Assembly (NCBI GenBank): GCA_051878085.1
Contig: JBJEJN010000112.1
Location: 1 to 11,603, forward strand
From: SFTH01 sp051878085
Lineage (GTDB): Bacteria > Bacillota > Clostridia > Christensenellales > Aristaeellaceae
Direction of reading: 5' to 3'
DNA length: 11,603 nucleotides
Under the pieces are notes generated by a model that was not told where the DNA came from, made no database searches, and saw nothing but the letters and a program-made list of their open reading frames with translations. Within the stretch, counting starts at the first letter, position 1; each line of letters opens with the position of its first letter. A program made the position numbers and the translations under genes. This document shows, piece after piece, positions 1 to 6,163 of this stretch.

Positions 1-2
1 AA

Positions 3-566
3 TCAGAAGCCGTAGGCCTGCATGGCCTCGGAGAAGGACATCCTTCCCTCGCGCATGTAGTGGGTCAGCTCGCTGAACAGGCGCACGCGGGGCTTTTCAA
101 ACTGGAACACATCCGCCACGTCCACATAGCAGCTGCCGGTGCGCTCGGCCAGCGCGCGCAGCGCAAGGTTCAGCCGCTCTGCCTCGGGCTTCGCGGAGAG
201 CACGGGGATGATGTACACCGTCCGCTTGCCGCCCTCGTGGGTCTTATGAATCAGCTCCTCGTACTCGGCGATGAAGCGCTCCTGATCGAAGTCGGGGCGG
301 GTCATGTCAGTCTCGCCGAAGTTGAGGAACACCTTGTGGGGGTGCAGCTCGTACACGCACTCGTCCAGCAGATCGAAGGCGTCCTTCAGGGTGGCCTCCT
401 CCACGCTGCGGTTGCACACGGAGATGTTCAGGCCGAAGTCCTGCACCAGCTCCGCCACCGGCAGGCCGGAGAAGCTCTGGGTTCCAAAGATCACGGAGCC
501 TGCGCTCCCGGTGATGGCGTTGACCTCGCGATAGGCTTCCTTCTGTTCCAGAATTGCAGCGTTCAT
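3..566 (-). CDS. SGNH/GDSL-like hydrolase-fold protein, degenerate active site
   Basis: This 187-residue protein has no signal peptide or membrane segment, so it is probably cytoplasmic. The layout resembles the SGNH/GDSL fold. A hydrophobic strand runs into a turn at V25-I-F-G-T-Q30 where block I (GDS) is expected. N52-R-S fits block II, G84-E-T-D87 sits where GxND is expected, and a late S165-x-x-x-H169 sits where the DxxH block falls. The nucleophile Ser and the block III Asn are not in their usual places, so ordinary esterase activity is doubtful and the substrate is unknown. The ATG is preceded by GGGAG (576-580) at 9-nt spacing. The gene lies 18 nt downstream of the PQ-loop gene on the same strand, so the two are probably co-transcribed. 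The fold assignment is moderately sure; function is not. Confidence 0.72.
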   Translation of the reverse strand: MNAAILEQKEAYREVNAITGSAGSVIFGTQSFSGLPVAELVQDFGLNISVCNRSVEEATLKDAFDLLDECVYELHPHKVFLNFGETDMTRPDFDQERFIAEYEELIHKTHEGGKRTVYIIPVLSAKPEAERLNLALRALAERTGSCYVDVADVFQFEKPRVRLFSELTHYMREGRMSFSEAMQAYGF

Positions 567-584
567 TTTTCTCTGCTCCCTTCC

Positions 585-887
585 TCAGTGGCTGTGGGCA
601 TGGGCGCCGGCGCGCATGCCGCCGTGCAGGTCATAGTTGCGGTTGATGAAGTAGACCACCACGTTCATGGACACCACGAACAGATTGAAGAAGTAGATCA
701 CCAGCACGTAGCTGAAGTTGTGGTTGATGATCTTGGAGCTGATGCCCGCGATGTAGCCGGTGATGATGAGCAGGATGAAGGGCAGGCTCATGGACTTCGC
801 GGTGTGGGCCTTGATGTTCTTCACCACGGATACCGGCCAGGACAGGCCAAAGCAGATCAGCATAATGGACTCAAGTACTTCGCTCAT
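585..887 (-). CDS. small PQ-loop/SemiSWEET-like membrane protein
   Basis: This 100-residue protein has three predicted membrane segments (about 7-22, 36-55 and 59-82). Between the first two lies the conserved stretch W17-P-V-S followed by a basic loop (K23-N-I-K, H28-T-A-K-S), which resembles the PQ-loop of MtN3/SemiSWEET proteins. Single three-helix units of this superfamily normally dimerise to form a transporter for sugars or other small solutes. The substrate here cannot be told. The C-terminus is unusual, ending in a short His-rich tail (H96, H98, H100) after a Gly/Arg/Ala linker, which might bind metal. GGGAG lies about 9 nt before the ATG. It is the first gene of a two-gene minus-strand unit and diverges from the LysR gene, whose product may control it. 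Confidence 0.75.
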   Translation of the reverse strand: MSEVLESIMLICFGLSWPVSVVKNIKAHTAKSMSLPFILLIITGYIAGISSKIINHNFSYVLVIYFFNLFVVSMNVVVYFINRNYDLHGGMRAGAHAHSH

Positions 888-1017
888 TTTTTCTTACTCC
901 CTTTTTGTTTTTTCCTCTTGCTTTCTTACGTGCCTTATTATATCATAAATATCAGGAATGTATAATATCAAAAATGAATCGTAATCATAGGATATAAACT
1001 ATGTATGGAGGAACTGC
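888..1017. promoter_or_regulatory. divergent promoter region between PQ-loop and LysR genes
   Basis: This AT-rich 130-bp gap separates divergent starts. On the plus strand, TTGCTT (918-923), a 17-nt spacer and TATCAT (941-946) form a usable promoter. On the minus strand, TATAAT (complement of 937-942) is a candidate -10 with only a weak -35. An imperfect dyad, ATGAATCGTAATCAT (974-988), contains the T-N11-A pattern typical of LysR-family sites and is a candidate operator for autoregulation and divergent control. GGAGGA (1007-1012) is the LysR ribosome binding site. The individual sites are predictions by eye. Confidence 0.45.
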
Positions 1018-1908
1018 ATGGAACTGTTGCAATTGCGTTACTTCCTGGAGGTTGCCCGCACCCAGCACATCACCCGCAGCGCGGAGCGGCTGCACATCGC
1101 CCAGCCGTCGCTGTCCCAGTCCATCAAGCGTCTGGAGGCGGAACTGGGGGTTCCGCTGTTCGCCACCCGCGGGCGCAACATCGTGCTGACGGAGTACGGC
1201 AGGTTTCTCAAGGAGAAGCTGGAGCCGCTGATGCAGCGCCTGGACGCGCTGCCGGGACAGCTGCAGGCGATGGCCGATCCGGAGCAAACCACCATCTGCC
1301 TGCACGTGACGGCGGCCTCGCTGATCGTGACCGAGGCGATCATCGAGTACCGCCGCATGCACGAGAAGGTGAACTTCCGCTTCCTGCTGGGCGACGAGGC
1401 CCACATGTACGACGTGAGCATTGAGGCCGAGAACACGCTCCGGCCCCAGGCCATGGCCCAGGAGAACTGCTTCACCTGCCGGGAGAAGATCTATCTGGCG
1501 GTGCCGAATGTGGAGCGCCTGCGCAACCTGAGCCACGTCTCCCTCTACGACTTCCGGGACGCGAACTTCATCAGCCTGAGCGCCAACAAGCAGTTCCGCC
1601 AGATCTGCGACCGCTTTTGCAGCGAGGCCGGCTTCACGCCCCGCATCACCTTCGAGAGCGACAGCCCGGACACCGTGCGCAACATGATCGCCGCCCACAT
1701 GGGCGTGGGCTTCTGGCCCGCATTCAGCTGGGGGAAGCTGAAGCAGGGCGACATGAAGCTGCTGGAGATCGCCGATCCACCCTGCCGCCGCAGCATCGTG
1801 ATCCGCCTGCAGCGCAACCGCATGGATTCCCGGGTGGTGGAGGACTTCTTCGCCTTCCTGGGCGACTTCTTCATGGCGCGGATGTCCGAGGCGTATGGGG
1901 TGCTGTGA
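1018..1908 (+). CDS. LysR-family transcriptional regulator
   Basis: At 296 residues this is the usual length for the family. The N-terminal winged helix-turn-helix (about 1-60) is classic: the ELLQLRYFLEVA opening, the helix region S21-A-E-R-L-H-I-A-Q-P-S-L-S-Q-S-I, then LE-x-ELG-x-PLF and the LTEYG linker start. The C-terminal region (about 90-290) matches the two-lobed periplasmic-binding-protein-like effector domain, including the G-V-G-F-W-P stretch. The inducer cannot be read from the sequence. Such proteins usually repress themselves and activate the divergent neighbour, here the PQ-loop/SGNH pair. The start is supported by GGAGGA at 1007-1012 with 5-nt spacing. The stop is intact 5 nt before an assembly gap, and the last 50 coding bases reappear after the gap as an assembly duplicate. 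Confidence 0.93.
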   Translation: MELLQLRYFLEVARTQHITRSAERLHIAQPSLSQSIKRLEAELGVPLFATRGRNIVLTEYGRFLKEKLEPLMQRLDALPGQLQAMADPEQTTICLHVTAASLIVTEAIIEYRRMHEKVNFRFLLGDEAHMYDVSIEAENTLRPQAMAQENCFTCREKIYLAVPNVERLRNLSHVSLYDFRDANFISLSANKQFRQICDRFCSEAGFTPRITFESDSPDTVRNMIAAHMGVGFWPAFSWGKLKQGDMKLLEIADPPCRRSIVIRLQRNRMDSRVVEDFFAFLGDFFMARMSEAYGVL

Positions 1909-1913
1909 GGGCA
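1859..1913 (+). repeat. 55-bp sequence identical to 2014-2068 (left flank of gap)
   Basis: The last 55 bases before the run of N are identical, base for base, to the first 55 bases after it. They cover the final LysR codons, the stop and five following bases. This is most simply the shared end of two contigs that a scaffolder placed side by side without merging. Confidence 0.95.
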
Positions 1914-2013
1914 NNNNNNNNNNNNNNNNNNNNNNNNNNNNNNNNNNNNNNNNNNNNNNNNNNNNNNNNNNNNNNNNNNNNNNNNNNNNNNNNNNNNNNN
2001 NNNNNNNNNNNNN
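1914..2013. other. assembly gap of 100 N
   Basis: There are exactly 100 unknown bases, a conventional placeholder length for a gap of unknown size. Because both flanks carry the same 55 bases, the real distance is probably zero, with 1913 continuing directly at 2069. Confidence 0.97.
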
Positions 2014-2068
2014 TGGGCGACTTCTTCATGGCGCGGATGTCCGAGGCGTATGGGGTGCTGTGAGGGCA
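2014..2068 (+). repeat. 55-bp duplicate of the LysR 3' end (right flank of gap)
   Basis: This is an exact copy of 1859-1913. It contains the last 16 LysR codons and the stop (2063), but no start or upstream part, so it should not be annotated as a gene or gene remnant. Confidence 0.93.
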
Positions 2069-2070
2069 CA

Positions 2071-2115
2071 GAAAAGGAGCTGTCTCAAAACCTTTTATCG
2101 TTTTAAGGCAGCTCC
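2071..2115 (-). terminator. hairpin with minus-strand T-tract (repeat copy 1)
   Basis: The arms GGAGCTGTCTCAAAAC (2076-2091) and GTTTTAAGGCAGCTCC (2100-2115) pair over 16 positions with two mismatches around an 8-nt loop. Read on the minus strand the stem is followed at once by TTTTC (complement of 2071-2075), so it can act as an intrinsic terminator for the TauE/SafE gene ending at 2189. The plus side has no T-tract, so termination of the LysR transcript here is less convincing. Confidence 0.5.
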
Positions 2116-2178
2116 ACAATTATGATGCTGCGAGGTGAAGGCACCCCGCCCTACGTTGATCGTTCTTAGGCAGCTCCA
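2072..2178. repeat. composite intergenic repeat, copy 1
   Basis: The first part is the hairpin at 2076-2115. A 62-bp unit (2097-2158) overlaps its right arm and ends in a second hairpin (GCGAGGTG 2130-2137, CACCCCGC 2142-2149, one mismatch) plus CCTACGTTG. The start of a second unit (2159-2178, ATCGTTCTTAGGCAGCTCC) follows in the same 62-bp phase and then breaks off. The same arrangement occurs at 3521-3673. It is non-coding and lies between convergent genes, with no transposase nearby. It resembles a REP/MITE-type intergenic repeat, but I do not recognise a named family. Confidence 0.8.
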
Positions 2179-2188
2179 TGCATCTGAA

Positions 2189-2965
2189 TCAAGTCAGATA
2201 GTTCACCGCAAGGATCGCAACACCCAGCACCACCAGCACAACGCCGGTGGCGCGGTTCAGGATGGCGGGCTTGGCCCTGTTGGCAAAGCGGGCCGCGATG
2301 CGCGCCCAGAGCAGCGTGCTCAGCACGCAGAACACCAGCGCCCACAGATCCGGCGCGCCGCCGATGGCGAAGTGGCTCAGCGAACCCAGCAGCGCCGTGA
2401 AGGTCATGATGAACACGCTGGTGCCCACGGCGGTCTTGAGCTCGTAGCCCAGCACGCTGGTGAGGATCAGCAGCATCATCATGCCGCCGCCCGCACCCAC
2501 GAAGCCGCAGATGAAGCCGATGATCACGCCGCAGACGATGGACTGTACGAAGCGCTTCCGCGCCGACACCGCCTGCATGCTCTCCTTGGTGGTCATCACG
2601 GGCTTTACGATGAACTTCACGCCCAGCAGCAGGGTCATGAACGTGGAGAAGCTGCCCATGGTGCTGTTGGGCATGCGGCTGGCCACCCAGCTGCCCACCA
2701 GCGTGAACACCAGCACGCTGACCATCATGGTCACGCCGTTCTTCACGTCCAGATTTTTGTTCTTTCCGTAGGTGTAGGCGCTGATGGCGCTGGCCAGCAC
2801 GTCGCTGGCGAGGGCGATGCCCACCGCGTCGTAGGCTTCCATGTGCAGAAAGGTGATCAGCATCGGACTGATGACCGCCGCAGCGCTCATGCCCGCAAAG
2901 CCCGTGCCCAGGCCCGCGCCGATGCCCGCGATAAAACAGATGATAAATTTGTACAGCAGATTCAC
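2189..2965 (-). CDS. TauE/SafE-family (TSUP) sulfite/anion permease
   Basis: This 258-residue protein is nearly all hydrophobic, with about eight membrane segments. It shows the duplicated family signature: a Gly-rich turn near the start of each half (G22-F-A-G-M-S and G154-F-V-G-A-G-G-G), each followed by a hydrophobic helix. TSUP proteins move sulfite, sulfonates, sulfoacetate or other small anions, but the substrate here cannot be named. The start is GTG (complement of 2963-2965), only 4 nt after the MarR stop. GGGAG lies inside the MarR 3' end about 12 nt upstream, so translation is probably coupled. The pairing with a MarR regulator suggests inducible efflux. Transcription probably ends in the hairpin repeat downstream. 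Confidence 0.9.
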   Translation of the reverse strand: MNLLYKFIICFIAGIGAGLGTGFAGMSAAAVISPMLITFLHMEAYDAVGIALASDVLASAISAYTYGKNKNLDVKNGVTMMVSVLVFTLVGSWVASRMPNSTMGSFSTFMTLLLGVKFIVKPVMTTKESMQAVSARKRFVQSIVCGVIIGFICGFVGAGGGMMMLLILTSVLGYELKTAVGTSVFIMTFTALLGSLSHFAIGGAPDLWALVFCVLSTLLWARIAARFANRAKPAILNRATGVVLVVLGVAILAVNYLT

Positions 2966-2969
2966 GTTT

Positions 2970-3407
2970 TCAGTCGTCTCCCTTCTTCATCTGCGCCCAG
3001 GCGTTGTCGGAGATCCGCGAAAGATAGCTGCGGAGCTGCTCACACTCCGCCGCGCTGAAGCCGTCCAGCAGCGCCGCGCGGCAGCGCGCATGGGCCTGCC
3101 GCCCCGCATCCACCGCCGGTCGCGCGCACTCCAGCAGATGCAGGTGGATCGTGCGCCGGTTGCCCCCGGCGTAGCGGCGCTCCAGATAGCCCCGCTGCTC
3201 CAGCGATTTCACCGACTGCGACACGTGGGCCTTGGAGATGCAGCGCCGCTCCACGATGTCCGTGGCCGTGTCAAACTGCGGATTGTTCGCCAGAAACAGC
3301 AGGATGTCCAGCTCCACCCGCGCAAGGCCGTATTCCCGGCCCACCGCGTCCAGCTGCGCGCTGTACAGCGAGCGCATCGCCGCCATGTCATCCCAGAAAC
3401 TTCGCAT
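2970..3407 (-). CDS. MarR-family transcriptional regulator
   Basis: At 145 residues this is the normal family length. The winged helix-turn-helix lies at about 47-92: C56-I-S-K-A-H-V-S-Q-S-V-K-S-L begins the recognition helix, G73-Y-L-E-R follows, and the wing carries G82-N-R-R-T-I-H-L. Helices at both ends would form the dimer interface. MarR proteins usually repress their own operon until a small ligand or oxidant is bound. Here the co-transcribed TauE/SafE permease, whose start is 4 nt after the stop, is the obvious target. The ATG is supported by GGAGG (3415-3419) at 7-nt spacing. Two palindromes at the predicted transcription start are likely operators. The ligand is unknown; Cys56 and Cys122 are present but there is no clear redox signature. 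Confidence 0.9.
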   Translation of the reverse strand: MRSFWDDMAAMRSLYSAQLDAVGREYGLARVELDILLFLANNPQFDTATDIVERRCISKAHVSQSVKSLEQRGYLERRYAGGNRRTIHLHLLECARPAVDAGRQAHARCRAALLDGFSAAECEQLRSYLSRISDNAWAQMKKGDD

Positions 3408-3424
3408 TTGGGCACCTCCAGTTT

Positions 3425-3454
3425 GGTTCGTTTTTGAACCGTTCGTTATCGAAC
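3425..3454. promoter_or_regulatory. paired palindromic operators for the MarR regulator
   Basis: Two adjacent dyads occur: GGTTCGTTTTTGAACC (3425-3440, 5-bp arms) and GTTCGTTATCGAAC (3441-3454, 5-bp arms). They share the GTTC...GAAC core and cover the predicted start of transcription (about 3451) and the 5' leader of the marR-like gene. This position suits repression by the MarR protein itself. The palindromes are read directly; binding is inferred. Confidence 0.6.
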
Positions 3455-3457
3455 TAT

Positions 3458-3485
3458 ATTATATCCCTGTGGATGGGAATTGCAA
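3458..3485 (-). promoter_or_regulatory. promoter of the MarR-permease operon
   Basis: On the minus strand, TTGCAA (complement of 3480-3485), a 16-nt spacer and a perfect TATAAT (complement of 3458-3463) precede the marR-like gene by about 50 nt. The predicted start of transcription falls at about 3451, inside the second palindrome. Confidence 0.65.
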
Positions 3486-3520
3486 GCGCGGCGCAGGTTA
3501 ATTCTTGTCGAAGGGCGCAT

Positions 3521-3568
3521 AAAAAGCGGGGCTGTCTCAAAACCGCATTGTCGTTTTGAGACAGCTCC
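3521..3568 (-). terminator. hairpin with minus-strand T-tract (repeat copy 2)
   Basis: The arms GGGGCTGTCTCAAAAC (3528-3543) and GTTTTGAGACAGCTCC (3553-3568) pair over all 16 positions, with a single G-U pair and a 9-nt loop. On the minus strand the stem is followed by GC and then TTTTT (complement of 3521-3525). It lies about 120 nt past the stop of the serine hydrolase gene and could terminate the polA-led operon. Confidence 0.55.
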
Positions 3569-3673
3569 GCGATTGTCATGCGGCGGGGTGAGGGCACCCC
3601 GCCCTACGTTCGTCGTTCTGGGACGGCCACGCGATTGTCATGCGGCGGGGTGAATGCGCCCCGCCCTACGTTT
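3521..3673. repeat. composite intergenic repeat, copy 2, with two 62-bp units
   Basis: The strong hairpin (3528-3568) overlaps unit A (3550-3611), which is followed in tandem by unit B (3612-3673). A and B are both 62 bp and differ at about nine positions. Each carries CGCGATTGTCATGCGGCG, then a GC hairpin, then CCCTACGTT. The unit A hairpin is a perfect 9-bp stem (GGCGGGGTG 3582-3590, CACCCCGCC 3595-3603). In unit B the right arm changes to CGCCCCGCC, turning one T-A pair into T-G and so keeping the stem. The element lies between the marR promoter and the end of the serine hydrolase gene, and is clearly related to copy 1 at 2072-2178. Confidence 0.85.
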
Positions 3674-3684
3674 GAATGGGATTT

Positions 3685-4446
<762 letters not shown>

Positions 4447-4468
4447 TGGTTTCACCTCTATCCGTATC

Positions 4469-6163
4469 CTATTTTGTCATGAATTCAATTCCGTTCAGGG
4501 TATTCTCCGCGCGGATGCCGCTCAGGCCCGCCAGCGAGCGGGTGGAGAGCACCGTGCCCGTGCGGAACAGCATGCCCAGCACCGGCAGGCGATCCACAAT
4601 GTTCATCTGAATCTGGCTGTAGATGGACTTCAGCTCCGCCTCGGTGGAGGCGGTGGAGACCTGCGAGAGCAGGTTCTGCATCTCCTCGTTGCCGTAGTTG
4701 TTCAGATTGATGCTGCCGCCGCTGCGGAACATCTGGGAGAGGTCGGGCACCTCGCTGAGGTTCACGCCCACGAGGGCGATGTCGTAGTCGTGCTCCCGGA
4801 TGTAGCGCAGCGTGCGCTCCCGTCCGCGCACCTCGATGTTCACCTTGATGCCCACCTTGCTCAGGTAGTCGGCGATCATGTCACAGGCGTTCTCCCGGAT
4901 GGAGTTGGTGGGCTCGTTGTAGCTGACCAGGCGCAGCTCCAGATCCTTCAGGATCACGCCGTCCACCTGGTTCAGGATGCCGTCGCCGGTGAGATCCTGC
5001 CAGCCGCAGCTCTGCAAGAGCTGAAGCGCGCGCTCCGGGCTGTAATAGTAGATGGCGCTCTGGCTCTCGTACAGCCAGGAGCCGGGATTCACCGGCACCT
5101 CGCACTGGATGCCCATGCCCAGATAGGCGTTGGAGGCCAGTGCTGCGCGGTCGATGGCGTACATCACCGCCTGACGGATGCGCACGTCGCTCATCACGGA
5201 ATTTTCGCTCAGGTTGGGCACCAGCATCTCGTAGGTATTGGTCACGTAGTCCATGCTGGTGTACTCCGAGAGGTTGCGGCTGAAGGAGGCGTTGCTGCTC
5301 TGGGTGCAGAGCAGGTTGATCTGCCGGGTCTTGAGCGCCTCCAGCGCGTCGCCGGAGTCGGCGTAGTTCACCGCTGCGATGCTGTGGATCTCGGGGTCGT
5401 TCTTCCACCACAGGGGATTGGCCTCCAGGCGCAGACCCACGCCGTAGACGAACTGGGTGTACCAGTAGGGGCCGGTGCCGCGCGGCATGCTCTCGTTGAT
5501 GGTGGACTGCTGCACCACCGGAAAGGTCATGGCGTAGAGGGTCACGTAGCCCGAATACTTGGCCTTCACCGTGAGGGTCAGCGTATCCGTGGCCTCCATG
5601 CTTTCGATCAGCGACAGACGGCCGTAGTAGGGATTCGACTCCCCGGCGTTTACGAACATCTGGTAGCTGAGCACCACGTCCGAGGCCGTCAGCGGCGCGC
5701 CGTTGTGGAACACGATGCCGTCGCGCAGCTTGAACGTCCAGGTCTTGCCGTCCACCGTCCAGCTGTCCGCCAGCAGCGGGCTGGGCTTAAAATCGTCGTC
5801 CAGCTCCACCACGGACTCAAATACCAGCTGGTTCAGGCTCACCAGATCGCGCTCGTTGCAGAGGAAGGGGTTGATCTGCTGGCTGTCGGTGGAGGCCACG
5901 TAGCCGACCCGCAGGTCGGCGTCCATGTCGATGCCGGAGTAGGCGTTCAGCTCCGCCGCCGCGTCCTGCTGGACAACCTCGCCGGTGAATTCGTCCGTGA
6001 AGCCGTCCTCCACCGGAACCGCATCCGCCGCCGAATCGTCCACGATCCAGGGGTTCGGCTCCTCAGCAAGCGCCGCGCCGCCCAGCATCAGGCACAGCGC
6101 CAGCAGCAGCGCAAGGCTGCGCTCAGGCCGCAAGATTTGCATAAAGTTGCGTATATTTCTCAT
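4469..6163 (-). CDS. ABC transporter solute-binding protein, family 5 (oligopeptide/nickel type)
   Basis: This 564-residue protein begins with a signal peptide: basic N-region, hydrophobic 17-32, likely cut after A31-L-A33. An acidic, low-complexity linker (34-75) leads to the SBP_bac_5 domain. The family signature is clear at about 131-163: L-A-D-S-W, then T-W-T-F-K-L-R-D-G, F-H-N-G-A-P-L-T-A-S-D-V. A later R-x-A-V-x-Y-A-I-D-R segment is also typical of DppA/OppA relatives. No proper lipobox precedes Cys24, so it may be secreted free rather than lipid-anchored. No permease or ATPase gene lies nearby. The ATG lies within the transglycosylase gene, giving a 41-nt overlap, with GGAG 4 nt upstream. 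The cell-wall neighbours suggest murein peptides as a possible ligand, as in MppA, but this is inference. Confidence 0.9.
   Translation of the reverse strand: MRNIRNFMQILRPERSLALLLALCLMLGGAALAEEPNPWIVDDSAADAVPVEDGFTDEFTGEVVQQDAAAELNAYSGIDMDADLRVGYVASTDSQQINPFLCNERDLVSLNQLVFESVVELDDDFKPSPLLADSWTVDGKTWTFKLRDGIVFHNGAPLTASDVVLSYQMFVNAGESNPYYGRLSLIESMEATDTLTLTVKAKYSGYVTLYAMTFPVVQQSTINESMPRGTGPYWYTQFVYGVGLRLEANPLWWKNDPEIHSIAAVNYADSGDALEALKTRQINLLCTQSSNASFSRNLSEYTSMDYVTNTYEMLVPNLSENSVMSDVRIRQAVMYAIDRAALASNAYLGMGIQCEVPVNPGSWLYESQSAIYYYSPERALQLLQSCGWQDLTGDGILNQVDGVILKDLELRLVSYNEPTNSIRENACDMIADYLSKVGIKVNIEVRGRERTLRYIREHDYDIALVGVNLSEVPDLSQMFRSGGSINLNNYGNEEMQNLLSQVSTASTEAELKSIYSQIQMNIVDRLPVLGMLFRTGTVLSTRSLAGLSGIRAENTLNGIEFMTK

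Noticed and set aside
60..965. Long plus-strand open frame antisense to the SGNH and PQ-loop genes
   Set aside because: It is His/Val/Gln/Arg-rich low-complexity translation typical of the reverse of GC-rich genes, with no ribosome binding site or family resemblance.
993..998. TATAAA as the -10 of the LysR gene
   Set aside because: Transcription would start about at the ribosome binding site, leaving no leader. The TTGCTT-17-TATCAT pair upstream is better placed.
2014..2063. A second LysR gene end, or a pseudogene fragment, after the gap
   Set aside because: It is identical to the sequence before the gap and starts abruptly at the N run, so it is a contig-end duplicate rather than a biological copy.
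3550..3673. A CRISPR array or attachment-site repeats
   Set aside because: There are only two contiguous 62-bp units with internal hairpins and no unique spacers, cas genes or integrase nearby.
2072..3673. Terminal repeats of one insertion sequence or composite transposon enclosing the MarR-permease operon
   Set aside because: The two copies are in direct orientation and flank genes, but no transposase, inverted ends or target-site duplication is visible. A dispersed intergenic repeat is simpler.
6085..6110. Lipoprotein signal (Cys24) in the solute-binding protein
   Set aside because: The residues before the Cys (L-L-A-L) lack the small residue needed at -1, and an A-L-A signal peptidase I site fits better.
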